Below the pieces are notes generated by a model that was given only the letters and a program-made list of their open reading frames with translations, was not told the origin of the DNA and did no database searches. DNA of 64,000 bases from Streptomyces sp. JJ66 (GTDB lineage: Bacteria > Actinomycetota > Actinomycetes > Streptomycetales > Streptomycetaceae): contig NZ_JAEVFI010000004.1 of the NCBI RefSeq assembly GCF_019303495.1, positions 1 to 64,000 of the forward strand. Direction: 5' to 3'. Shown in pieces: positions 8,626-15,667 of the stretch (position 1 is its first letter; each line of letters starts with the position of its first letter). A program made the translations under genes and the position numbers.

Positions 8626-9837
8626 TCAGCCTCGTGCCTTGGCCAGGAACATCAGCGCGTCCGCGGTCTCCTGCGGATCGCTGACCTCGGTGGCGTAGTA
8701 GTGCTCGATGTGCAGCCCGCCGCCCCCGGCCCCGGCCGATCCGCCGTACGGCCCCGGCATCCCGGACCGCGCCCGTGCCGCCGTCCGCCCCAGCAGCGCG
8801 TCCAGCTTCGACAGCGGCAGCACGGCCTCGGCCTCACCCGCCTCCGCGAGAATGGCGGGCACCCCGCCCGAACGCGGGGTGACGACACCGCCCTCGGCCA
8901 GCTTCGGGATCGTCGGCAGACTGACGCCGAACGTCTTGCCGCCCACCTTCGGCACCCAGCCCGGGATCGACACCTTGATGCCGTTGATCTTCCCGACCAT
9001 CGAGTTGATGAGGTCGATGACGCCGTTGATCGGCCCCCTGACCCCGTCCTTGACCTTGTTGAACGCGTCCCTGGCGATCCCGGACAGCTTGCCCCAGATC
9101 TCGCTCATCTTGTCCCGCACCGCCCGGAAGGCCGCCGGCACGGTCCGCTTGATCCACCCGACCACGGGGCCGATGACCTTCTTGATGCCGCTCATCACCG
9201 CGTTGATGACGTTCCGCACGACCTTCATCGCCGTGGTGATGACGGCCTTGAAGATGGCGAAATACGTCTTCACGTACTTCACCACCAGCTTGACGACCAC
9301 CATCACGACGGCCTTGATCGCGTTGAAGACGCTCTTGAAGATCTTCCCCAGGCTCTTCAGCAACGGCCCGATGATCTTCATCGCCTTCTTCATCACCTCC
9401 CCCACGACCGCGAAGACCTTCTTCATCACCTTCTGCATGGTCTTCGACTGCGTGGCCATGGCGACGATCTTCTCGATGATCGGGGCGATGAGCGACAGCA
9501 GCAGCCCGAAGAAGTTCCCCTTCATCTCCTTATTGAGGGACTTGAAACCGCCCGTGGCCTTTTTCACCCCCCGGTTCATCTTGGTCATCTGCGGCCCGGT
9601 CTTGACCGCCCGTTTCCCGAACTTGGAAACAGAAACGGCGGCCTTGTCAGCCGCCGTCTTCATCGTCTTCAGCTCTTTGTTCGTATTCTTCGCGCCGGTG
9701 TGAATCTTCTTTACGCTCCGGTCAGCAGTGGCCGCCCGCTTACCGAACCCGGCCGCCGCCCGCCCCGCAACATCGCTGGCGCTCTTAAACCGCCGCAACG
9801 AGCCGGAGGCCCGCTGCAACGCACTATTCAAAGACAT
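8626..9837 (-). CDS. Tape-measure-like tail protein, paralogue 1 (403 aa)
   Basis: Lys-rich helical N-terminus (1-110), a hydrophobic helical core (about 110-245) with many Val/Ile/Phe, and a C-terminal domain containing LAEGGVVTPRSGGVPAILAE and AGEAEAVLPLSKLD. It ends in the IEHYYATEVSDPQETADALM segment, which has a counterpart in the next gene. Tape-measure proteins thread the tail tube and fix its length; 403 residues is far below the usual 700 or more. Unusual AAG lysine codon density separates it from its neighbours. 16 nt separate it from paralogue 2. Confidence 0.75.
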   Translation of the reverse strand: MSLNSALQRASGSLRRFKSASDVAGRAAAGFGKRAATADRSVKKIHTGAKNTNKELKTMKTAADKAAVSVSKFGKRAVKTGPQMTKMNRGVKKATGGFKSLNKEMKGNFFGLLLSLIAPIIEKIVAMATQSKTMQKVMKKVFAVVGEVMKKAMKIIGPLLKSLGKIFKSVFNAIKAVVMVVVKLVVKYVKTYFAIFKAVITTAMKVVRNVINAVMSGIKKVIGPVVGWIKRTVPAAFRAVRDKMSEIWGKLSGIARDAFNKVKDGVRGPINGVIDLINSMVGKINGIKVSIPGWVPKVGGKTFGVSLPTIPKLAEGGVVTPRSGGVPAILAEAGEAEAVLPLSKLDALLGRTAARARSGMPGPYGGSAGAGGGGLHIEHYYATEVSDPQETADALMFLAKARG

Positions 9838-9863
9838 TATGTCGCCTCGATTCTTCAGCTATA

Positions 9864-10466
9864 TCAGGCCAGTGTGCGCGACAATCTCTCAATTCTCTTT
9901 TCGAGAATGCTTATTTTCCTAATATGCCCAGAGACGCGGAGTCGATATTTGTTTCGAGTAGCTTCGCCCTGGGCATGATTGGCTTCGCTTTGATCGCGGA
10001 GAAACCGTTCACTTCTTCCTTCTGCGCGACGAAGATTGTGGTCCAGTCTCCGCCGAGTGATACGGTCCTCAAGCGCGGGTATGTAGGGTGGCGTCCAGAC
10101 CTTGACTCCAGCTACTGAAATTCCGGTTTCGTCAATCTTGAAAACATCGAAAGCCGTAGTTACTGCACTAAGGTCCACTTTCGCAAGCTGCGTGCTCCAA
10201 TATAGAGCCTGGCTTGAAGCATTTACGCTTTCGTTTGTGTCACCTTGGTCGAGGCTATTTTCGATGGCGTCAAACGTGTTACCTACCTGGTTGTTCCCGA
10301 GGAATGCGGCAGCATTGCCCGCGGTCTTGAGTGTTTCATCAACCTGCCAGGTGACGAGACGTGCCAGTTCCTCCCATGCGACACCATTCATCTCGAGGAG
10401 ATCTTTTACCGCTTCTTTGGCCGCGACTCTGGAAGCTTCCTCGTTGTTACTGTGCGTATATTCCAT
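9864..10466 (-). CDS. AT-rich orphan gene in the tail operon (200 aa)
   Basis: Family not recognised. The N-terminal 90 residues are acidic and helical; a middle segment contains DVFKIDETGISVAGVKVW; the last 65 residues are strongly basic and helical (ITRRRLDHNLRRAEGRSERF and KRIERLSR). Start ATG with GAGGG five nt upstream. Codon use is far less GC-biased than the tail genes on either side, pointing to recent acquisition. Its start is about 46 nt from the divergent DUF3592-like gene. A cargo or effector role is possible, given that DUF3592-like membrane partners lie next door, but nothing in the sequence proves it. Confidence 0.65.
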   Translation of the reverse strand: MEYTHSNNEEASRVAAKEAVKDLLEMNGVAWEELARLVTWQVDETLKTAGNAAAFLGNNQVGNTFDAIENSLDQGDTNESVNASSQALYWSTQLAKVDLSAVTTAFDVFKIDETGISVAGVKVWTPPYIPALEDRITRRRLDHNLRRAEGRSERFLRDQSEANHAQGEATRNKYRLRVSGHIRKISILEKRIERLSRTLA

Positions 10467-10477
10467 CGCTGCCCTCG

Positions 10478-10506
10478 TTGACGATTTTTGAATTTACTGG
10501 TATTAT
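10478..10506 (+). promoter_or_regulatory. Sigma70-type promoter for the cargo membrane genes
   Basis: TTGACG (10478-10483), a 17-nt AT-rich spacer, then TATTAT (10501-10506). The GTG start of the downstream gene is 7 nt after the -10, which predicts a leaderless transcript. It lies in the intergenic space divergent from the 200-aa orphan. Confidence 0.65.
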
Positions 10507-10512
10507 TCCCGG

Positions 10513-10920
10513 GTGTTGATCATTGCGCTCATTGTTTTGGGGCTTGCTTCTTTTTGTCTTTATAAGGCGGTGCGTGAGTCTCAACTGGCACACATGAGGC
10601 GCGTGCTGAACATGCGAGGACTTCGCACTGTTGGCGTGTGTGTCAATTTGAGGTGGACGTCTAACGGTGCAGTCTCCAGTGTGATTCAATATCATGACGC
10701 TAAGGGGAGTCCTCGCTACACCTCCACTGAACCGGAACGCTCTGTACGCGTGCCCGTTGGTGTATCGGTGGAGATCTCTTACGACAGGTTGAACAGGGTG
10801 CCGGCAGTTTTGACGGCATCTCCCCCCGGTCCAGTGGAGTATGGCTTCGCAGTGCTCTACGGTATTGGGTTTCTCTTTTTCGGCTATCTTGGATTTTCCG
10901 CCCTGGGTGCAATTCCCTGA
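10513..10920 (+). CDS. DUF3592-like membrane protein, cargo paralogue A (135 aa)
   Basis: N-terminal membrane segment (residues 2-17, LIIALIVLGLASFCLY), an extracytoplasmic beta domain (about 38-105) with GVCVNLRWTSNGAVSSVIQY, and a C-terminal membrane helix (about 112-133). The beta domain has the DUF3592 pattern of a Gly-Val strand, a YxDxxG turn and a VxYDRxN motif. The GTG start is likely leaderless. It is the first of three related genes (next at 11173 and 11661) in an AT-rich patch. The presence of several copies beside an orphan gene suggests immunity or surface-modifying cargo; this is inference only. Confidence 0.7.
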   Translation: MLIIALIVLGLASFCLYKAVRESQLAHMRRVLNMRGLRTVGVCVNLRWTSNGAVSSVIQYHDAKGSPRYTSTEPERSVRVPVGVSVEISYDRLNRVPAVLTASPPGPVEYGFAVLYGIGFLFFGYLGFSALGAIP

Positions 10921-10984
10921 TAATTCGTATCAGGATCACGAGGGTGCTCATTCCACAGGTGGTCCGATGGGGTGTTACTGACTC

Positions 10985-11176
10985 TTGGTAATTCGCAAAT
11001 TCCTGCTGGGTTGCGTACTGGGTCTCGTCTGTTACGTCGGCTCCATGATCCCGACATGTTCAGATGACGTACTATCGGGATTGCCCACATCAATGACCAG
11101 TAGAGTGGAAGTGCATGAGTACTCGCATGTAGAAGCTTTGGTTACACGCGTTCATTCTGATATTGTGACGGAATGA
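10985..11176 (+). CDS. Small membrane/secreted peptide ORF (63 aa), tentative
   Basis: TTG start, then a basic residue and a hydrophobic stretch (FLLGCVLGLVCYVGS) that reads as a signal or anchor, followed by a polar tail. Its TGA overlaps the ATG of the next gene as ATGA, which suggests translational coupling and is the main reason to include it. There is no clear Shine-Dalgarno. It could also be a decayed fragment of another membrane paralogue. Confidence 0.35.
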   Translation: MVIRKFLLGCVLGLVCYVGSMIPTCSDDVLSGLPTSMTSRVEVHEYSHVEALVTRVHSDIVTE

Positions 11177-11579
11177 GAATTCTCGGCTTCCTCCTTTTTG
11201 TTATTGGCGTGTCTTGTTCCGATTCGGAATCAAGCACGGCCGGAGTTTCATGCGCGACCGAAGGTTTATGACCAGCGGAGCTGGAACACGAACTACGGGG
11301 ACATGTGCGAATTTGATATGGGCGACGGACGGGAACGTTTCAAGCGGTGTTGTGTATGAGGATGCAGATGGTAATAGATGCACTGCCTGGACCCAGCCAT
11401 CCAGAGTTATTCCAGTGCAGGTTGGCGAACGAGTCCCAGTTCGTTATGAACCTGAGGGGGTGGCAGCGCCTGTGGTGAATGGCGACACGTTCCCGAGAGG
11501 CATCCTGTTTTTCTTCAGCATGGTATTGGGGGGAGCTTCTCTTCTCATTGGGACAGGCGCACTATTCATGCTCACGTAA
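11173..11579 (+). pseudogene. DUF3592-like cargo paralogue B, frameshifted
   Basis: From ATG 11173 the frame reads MRILGFLLFVIGVSC, which matches the N-terminal membrane segment of its neighbours, then runs to a stop within about 20 codons. The -1 frame takes over at about 11214-11217 with LFRFGIKHGRSFMRDRRF and continues through GTCANLIWATDGNVSSGVVY and a second membrane helix to 11579. Spliced this way it aligns along its length with paralogues A and C. One missing base in a TT run would explain it. A 121-aa product from the TTG at 11214 would lack the first membrane segment. Confidence 0.6.
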
Positions 11580-11660
11580 CGTGCATCGTTTTGTTCTGAC
11601 GCCGAAAGTCAATCTCGTCTTGTTTGGCAGTAACTATTCTCCAGGGAATAAATTTTTATT

Positions 11661-12056
11661 ATGCTAGTGGGGTGGTTTCTAGTAACCTTCGGGGTATCGC
11701 TCCTGTTTGGGTTCTTGAGCCTAATTCTTCAAGGGTGGAGGCGGCGTTCGCTACCCCGGTGGGGTAATCGCGCCTCGGGAGTATGCGTAAACCTTTCGTG
11801 GACAAGTCGCGGATTGGTTTCAAGTGTCATCGCTTACGAAGACGCACACCGAGTGCGGCGCGTTACGCGTAGCCTTCCGCGCAACGTGATCAAATACGTC
11901 ATCGGTGAGAAGGTTGACGTGATTTATGACCCGCGCGGGAAGGTGCGTGCGGTTGTTGCTGCAGAAAATGCTGGTTCTGGGGAGTACTACTTGGCGGCTT
12001 TGTGTGGGATCGGCGGTGCATTCTTCGTCTATTCGGGAATGCATGTCGTGCTCTGA
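11661..12056 (+). CDS. DUF3592-like membrane protein, cargo paralogue C (131 aa)
   Basis: N-terminal membrane segment (residues 2-23, VGWFLVTFGVSLLFGFLSLI), beta domain (about 38-105) with GVCVNLSWTSRGLVSSVIAY, a VDVIYDPRG motif, and a C-terminal membrane helix (about 108-130). It is closest in layout to paralogue A. No Shine-Dalgarno is visible; AT-rich sequence just upstream could hold a promoter. It is the last gene of the plus-strand cargo patch and is followed by a 21-bp hairpin. Confidence 0.7.
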   Translation: MLVGWFLVTFGVSLLFGFLSLILQGWRRRSLPRWGNRASGVCVNLSWTSRGLVSSVIAYEDAHRVRRVTRSLPRNVIKYVIGEKVDVIYDPRGKVRAVVAAENAGSGEYYLAALCGIGGAFFVYSGMHVVL

Positions 12057-12105
12057 TCCAGGGCGCCGCGCCTGCGCAGGGTGAGATCAACTCAGGGTGC
12101 GTTGT

Positions 12106-12154
12106 GCTTGCGCTGGCTTCCCCCGAGCCCGTTTCGGGGGAAGCCAGCGCAAGC
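12106..12154. terminator. 21-bp perfect hairpin between convergent genes
   Basis: Arms 12106-12126 and 12134-12154 are perfectly complementary around a 7-nt loop. It lies between the plus-strand cargo gene ending at 12056 and the minus-strand gene ending at 12175, so it can serve both directions. Confidence 0.75.
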
Positions 12155-12174
12155 TGTGCGGCGCGGGTGGTTGT

Positions 12175-12405
12175 TCACGTGCGCTGGGGGGTCGTTGCCT
12201 CCATGGCGTCCTGCCAGCCGTGGGCGTAGGCGCGGGTTTCGCGGGCGTTGAGTTCGGCGCGTATCGCGGTCAGCAGCTCCTCGGCTGCGGGCTCGGGGAG
12301 GCGCTGGAGCAGGCTGCCGAGGAGGCGGTGAAGCTCCGTCGCCGCCTGGGGCGCTGCTGACTCCTCATGGCTCTCGTCGCTCCGAGTCGTCGTCAACCGT
12401 CTCAC
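12175..12405 (-). CDS. Small GWQDA-motif protein (76 aa)
   Basis: Family not named. The key feature is the C-terminal segment AELNARETRAYAHGWQDAME, nearly repeated in the 165-aa protein encoded at 15105 (AELERREFRAYASGWQDAEE). The N-terminal half is a Leu-rich helix (ELHRLLGSLLQRLPEP). A GTG start at 12405 with GGAAG four nt upstream is preferred; the frame stays open further upstream. The two GWQDA proteins bracket the tube and chaperone genes, so they may be phage-linked accessory factors. Confidence 0.55.
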   Translation of the reverse strand: MRRLTTTRSDESHEESAAPQAATELHRLLGSLLQRLPEPAAEELLTAIRAELNARETRAYAHGWQDAMEATTPQRT

Positions 12406-12495
12406 CACTCTTCCGGCTCGATGCCGTTGACCAGGTTGGATGCGGGTCTGCGGGGGGCACGGGGTGCACCGATGTGTGCGGTGGCGCGTACCCAG

Positions 12496-12540
12496 CGTCA
12501 TGATACGGGGGCGCGGTCCAAAAATCGAACGTACATTCGC
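12496..12540 (-). promoter_or_regulatory. Candidate LexA box and promoter in a 325-nt gene-free gap
   Basis: The gap 12406-12730 has no credible gene. At 12525-12540 it holds TCGAACGTACATTCGC, which matches the actinobacterial SOS box CGAAC-N4-GTTCG at nine of ten defined positions. On the minus strand a TTCGAT hexamer overlapping the box lies 18 nt before TATCAT (12500-12505), about 95 nt upstream of the GWQDA gene. An SOS-controlled promoter is plausible but unproven. Confidence 0.4.
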
Positions 12541-12730
12541 ATGAAGGTGTGGTGTGTCGGTTCGTGGGGGTGTCCGGCCGCCGTCCTGTCGCCCCGCCCC
12601 GTCCTGCCGCCGCCCGCCCTCCCGCTGCCCCGCCGTCCTGCCGCTCCTCCGGCCGGGCGCCCCGGCCGCCCGGCCGCCGCGAGGGGCAGCCGGGCAGCGG
12701 GCGGGGCACGGTGGGTGGCCGCGTGTGGGG

Positions 12731-13485
12731 TCAGGCGAAGAAGCGGGCCAGGGTGGCCGGGGGCGGGCCCTCGGGGGCGGCCCGCTGGCGCGGGTCCGTG
12801 AGGTCGGAGTCCGCGGGTTCCCCGGCGGCCGGGTGCGGGCCGTCGTGCGGCTTCGCTGACGGGTCCCCGTCGGCCGCCGCCCCCGGGCGCGGCACCGGGT
12901 CCGGGTACTCCAGCGGCTCCTCGTCCTCGTCGCGGTGGAGCGTGGCCGTCATCCAGTTGGCCGCCGCGAGGTGGTCCACGGTGGCGGCCAGCAGGTGTTC
13001 GGTCACGCCCCACTCCGCCGCCTCGCCGTGGTCGGCGAGGTTGACGGCGCTGTCGCGCGGCAGGTGGCGGATCAGCACCGCCAGGCGGCGCGAGGACAGG
13101 CGGCCCCGGTGCCAGTCGAGGAGGTCGAGCCCGTAGTACCGGAGCAGGTCGGCTTCCAGGGCCTCGGCGTGTTCGTCGACGAACGCGTCGAGGCTCAGCC
13201 TTCCCCCAGGCCGAGCCCGGTGGCCTTCCCGTACGCCTCCAGGATCGCGGCGACGTCCTGCATGGAGACGTCGTGCCGGTCGAAGCGGTCGAACTGCTGC
13301 TCGCCCAGCAGCAGGCGCAGCAGGCCGTCGATGTCGTTGTCGTCCAGCTCGCGCAGGGCCCGGGCCGTGCGACGGCTGAGCTCGCTCGGCATCTCGAAGG
13401 TGTCGTCGTCGAGGGAGAAGGACCAGTTCCGGCCGAGCGCCTCGGTGCGCTGGGCGCGGGCGGCGTTGACGTTGAACGAGGACAT
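12731..13485 (-). CDS. Tail assembly chaperone fusion made by -1 frameshift (GT-like, about 251 aa)
   Basis: The second frame has no usable start near its beginning and is entered naturally by slipping -1 on GGGGGAA at 13201-13207, giving 94 residues of the upstream chaperone followed by 157 more (GGRLSLDAFVDEHAEALEAD and onward to ATLARFFA). Siphoviruses almost always encode such G/GT chaperones between tube protein and tape measure, and the long form brings the tape measure to the assembling tail. The extension has a helical domain (LLRYYGLDLLDWHRG) and a disordered acidic and Pro-rich tail. Confidence 0.65.
13195..13485 (-). CDS. Tail assembly chaperone, short form (G-like, 96 aa)
   Basis: Small acidic helical protein (MSSFNVNAARAQRTEALGRN onward; a DIDGLLRLLLGEQQFDRFDR core) located between the major tail tube gene and the tape-measure genes, the standard place of the lambda G-type chaperone. 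It terminates in EAYGKATGLGLGEG, with the slippery run seven nt before its stop. The start is preceded by AAGGAG. Its GC-rich codons match the tail genes. Confidence 0.7.
   Translation of the reverse strand: MSSFNVNAARAQRTEALGRNWSFSLDDDTFEMPSELSRRTARALRELDDNDIDGLLRLLLGEQQFDRFDRHDVSMQDVAAILEAYGKATGLGLGEG
13201..13207 (-). other. Slippery heptamer for -1 programmed frameshift
   Basis: On the minus strand the sequence CTG GGG GAA GGC TGA contains GGGGGAA. The P-site Gly tRNA re-pairs perfectly on GGG and the A-site Glu codon becomes GGA. Slipping -1 opens a 157-codon frame with coherent protein character. It lies at the end of the short chaperone gene, matching other siphoviruses. Confidence 0.55.
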
Positions 13486-13567
13486 GGTGATGGGCTCCTT
13501 GGGGAGAGGGGACGGATGGGGTGCACATCGCGGATCGCGGAGGACAGACCACGGATCGCGGAAGGGC

Positions 13568-13607
13568 GGGCGCGGGGCCGGGTACGCGTGGCGGTGGCCC
13601 CGCGCCC
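13568..13607 (-). terminator. Hairpin after the major tail protein gene
   Basis: 12-bp perfect arms (13568-13579 and 13596-13607) lie just after the tube gene stop. Such attenuating hairpins let tube protein exceed the chaperones and tape measure made from the same transcript. Confidence 0.6.
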
Positions 13608-13614
13608 GGGCGGA

Positions 13615-14184
13615 TCAGGAGAAGGAGCCGTCCTTCATGATCCAGGAGGCGAGCGGCGTGGTGTTGTCCAGTGCCATCGCGGTGAAGGTGACGCCGAGCT
13701 TCAGCGACCCCTTGCGGTTCAGCTCGACCTCCTCGGTGTCGGTGACCTGGCCGCGCGGCACGACGAAGCGGTAGATCACGTCGTCGCCGTCGGTGAACTC
13801 CATGCCGAGTGCGCGCTCGTCGGCCACCGGGTCGGAGGCGACGTCGTAGCGGTAGATGCCGGAACCGGCAGCCGTCTCCACGACGTTGCCGCCGCCGAAG
13901 TACAGCGGCAGCGTGTCCGAGTTGAACTGCAGCATGCTGAACTTCACCGTCATGTCCCGGTCCTCGTAGATGAACCGGGCCGGGCCGACGGACTGCCAGG
14001 TATCGACGTTGGTGACCTTCTCCTTGCGCCCGAACTTCACGCCGTCCGAGCTGGTGTAGCCGACGTTGGCCCACTCCGGCCCCCACGCGGTGGTGATGTC
14101 GGCGGGGGCGTCGGTGCCCACGGGGGCGACGAGGATGCGGCCGTTGCCGGCGACGCGGATCTGGTTCGGGTTCATGTTCGCCAT
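13615..14184 (-). CDS. Major tail tube protein (189 aa)
   Basis: Beta-rich protein beginning MANMNPNQIRVAGNGRIL and containing APADITTAWGPEWANVGYTS, the characteristic opening of Streptomyces phage tube proteins, then KVTNVDTWQSVGPARFIYED and a C-terminal strand pair (FTAMALDNTTPLASWIMKDG). Tube proteins stack as hexamers to form the tail channel. No sheath gene accompanies it, so the tail should be non-contractile. Hairpins on both sides may set its high expression. The start is preceded by AAGGAG. Confidence 0.85.
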   Translation of the reverse strand: MANMNPNQIRVAGNGRILVAPVGTDAPADITTAWGPEWANVGYTSSDGVKFGRKEKVTNVDTWQSVGPARFIYEDRDMTVKFSMLQFNSDTLPLYFGGGNVVETAAGSGIYRYDVASDPVADERALGMEFTDGDDVIYRFVVPRGQVTDTEEVELNRKGSLKLGVTFTAMALDNTTPLASWIMKDGSFS

Positions 14185-14232
14185 GCGAATACTCCTTGTT
14201 GGTGGTGGGTGATGCGTGCGCGCTGGGACGAG

Positions 14233-14259
14233 GAAGGCCCCGCCTGGGGCAGGGCCTTC
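14233..14259 (-). other. Stem-loop between tail terminator and tube genes
   Basis: 8-bp arms GAAGGCCC/GGGCCTTC with a GC-rich inner loop lie in the 107-nt gap upstream of the tube gene. It may act as an mRNA processing or stabilising structure. Confidence 0.4.
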
Positions 14260-14291
14260 GGGGTGAGTGGTCCAGCGACGCGGGGACGGCG

Positions 14292-14699
14292 TCAGGCGGG
14301 CGTCAGGGCCAGCTGGACGGTCGTCAGGTAGCGGTTGGCTGCCGGGCGGTTGTAGTCCGGCAGCCAGCGGGCTGCGTCCGCCTCGACGACGTCGGTGACG
14401 GTCGCCGTGCCGTGCGTCGTGCCGCGCAGGGTGAGCAGCGCGGCCCGGACACCGAGCGAGTCGGCGTGGGCCGTGGACTTGTCCGGCCCGTAGACCTCCA
14501 GCTCCACGAGCGGGTGGTCGAGGTGCTGGTCGTCCAGCCAGGCACCGCCGACCCGGGAGACAAGCACCACGCGCTGCGTCCCGTCAAAGCCCGCCGGTGG
14601 CACGTTGTCCACGGTGACGCCGCTCAGTTCGGGGCGGTCGGTGAGGTAGTCGGCGATCAGGCGCTCGACGTCGGGAAACGTGAGCAGTGCACCTGCCAC
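14292..14699 (-). CDS. Tail terminator / tail completion protein (135 aa)
   Basis: A GTG start with AAGGAGA about 8 nt upstream gives a protein beginning VAGALLTFPDVERLIADYL. The sequence follows the small alpha-beta fold of siphoviral tail terminators: a DVE..IADYL helix, a VVLVSRVGG strand, the LVELEVYGPD strand with a following HADSLGVRAALLTL helix, and a final strand. These proteins cap the tube where a head would join. It is the first gene of the operon; in siphoviruses head-completion genes come just before, and none are found here. Confidence 0.7.
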   Translation of the reverse strand: MAGALLTFPDVERLIADYLTDRPELSGVTVDNVPPAGFDGTQRVVLVSRVGGAWLDDQHLDHPLVELEVYGPDKSTAHADSLGVRAALLTLRGTTHGTATVTDVVEADAARWLPDYNRPAANRYLTTVQLALTPA

Positions 14700-14809
14700 A
14701 CGGGTTCTCCTTCCGCAAGAAGGTGCCGGGCCGGGTGCCCGGTCACGACCAACGGCGGGGCCGCGCACCCGGGTTCGGGGCACAGCTCCGCCGCTGCGTC
14801 CGAGTGTGA

Positions 14810-14838
14810 CGGATAGCGTGCGAGCGCGCAACTAAATC
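14810..14838 (-). promoter_or_regulatory. Tail-operon promoter with an operator in the spacer
   Basis: On the minus strand GATTTA (14833-14838) is separated by 17 nt from TATCCG (14810-14815). The spacer is GTTGCGCGCTCGCACGC, which matches the operator at 16527-16546 (17 of 20 over the extended site 14813-14832). This is about 100 nt before the tail terminator gene. The rest of the gap 14700-15104 holds no gene that I can support. Confidence 0.55.
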
Positions 14839-15104
14839 TGAGTGTGGGGCGCGCGGTGACGGCGTCGTACGGCGTTCGTGGCACTGCCTGGGAGGCGCGG
14901 AGGGCAGGGTGGCGGGCGCAGGAGGCGAGTGACGTCCCCTCAACCGGTTCGGCTGCGGTAACCAGCGGGCTTCGGCTGCTGCGGGCCTGCCCCGGCTTGG
15001 GACCGACGGGCTGTGCTCCGGCAGCACGTCAGCCGGGTGTGCCCGCCGTCACCAACGGGAGTCGGCCCGGAGCCGCGAGCCGCGAGCCGCGAGCCGCCAG
15101 GCCG

Positions 15105-15602
15105 TCACGCCCCGGCTTCCGGCCCCTTCCGGGGCTGCCCGGGGACGCGGGGGTGGAGCGGCGGGATCGTCGGTGTGCGGGAGCGGCGGCGCTTGCGGTC
15201 GAAATGGGGGCCGGGGCCGGGCGGGCCGTCAGGTGCGCCCGGTGCGGCAGGCGGCGGGGGCGGCGCGTCGGCGTCCGCTTCCGGCAGGGGCTCGGTCACC
15301 GCGTGCTCGCCCTGCTGGTGCAGGGGGAACGTCAGGACGTCGGCCTGCCCGCTGTCGGAGGGGACCACCCGCAGCCGTCTCGTCCTGGTGGCGCGGGCGT
15401 CCTCAAGGGCGGGGCGCAGCGTTTCCTCGGCGTCCTGCCAGCCGCTGGCGTAGGCGCGGAACTCCCGCCGTTCCAGCTCGGCTCGGGGCAGGATCACGAG
15501 GTCAGCGGGGGAGTGGTCCTCGGCGAGCGCGTCCAGCGTGCTCAGTAGCGCCCGCAGATCGCGGTCGAAGTCCTCCCGCTCGCCCTGGTCCTGATCGGGC
15601 AC
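15105..15602 (-). CDS. GWQDA-motif protein with Pro-rich tail (165 aa)
   Basis: GTG start with GGGGAG upstream. Residues 10-65 carry a helical segment and the AELERREFRAYASGWQDAEE motif, shared with the 76-aa protein at 12175. After about residue 95 the chain becomes disordered and Pro/Ala-rich (DADAPPPPPAAPGAP) with a basic patch (FDRKRRRSRTP). No known domain was recognised. It lies between the XRE repressor and the tail operon promoter on the same strand and may be an accessory regulator or structural factor. Confidence 0.6.
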   Translation of the reverse strand: MPDQDQGEREDFDRDLRALLSTLDALAEDHSPADLVILPRAELERREFRAYASGWQDAEETLRPALEDARATRTRRLRVVPSDSGQADVLTFPLHQQGEHAVTEPLPEADADAPPPPPAAPGAPDGPPGPGPHFDRKRRRSRTPTIPPLHPRVPGQPRKGPEAGA

Positions 15603-15637
15603 GAATGCTCCCCGCCTCGACTGCGCTGCCTTCCGGG

Positions 15638-15667
15638 AACCACCGGTTCACGGAGAAACCGGTAGTT
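15638..15667. terminator. Hairpin in the gene-free stretch 15603-15964
   Basis: 11-nt arms AACCACCGGTT and AACCGGTAGTT (one mismatch) surround an 8-nt loop between the repressor gene and the GWQDA gene. The same 362-nt stretch has a second inverted repeat, CGTTCG-N7-CGAACG at 15738-15756. I see no gene there. Confidence 0.45.

Noticed and set aside
117..14699. Contractile injection system or R-type tailocin
   Set aside because: No sheath, baseplate wedge or spike (VgrG/PAAR-like) protein; the Dit-like and tape-measure genes indicate a non-contractile tail.
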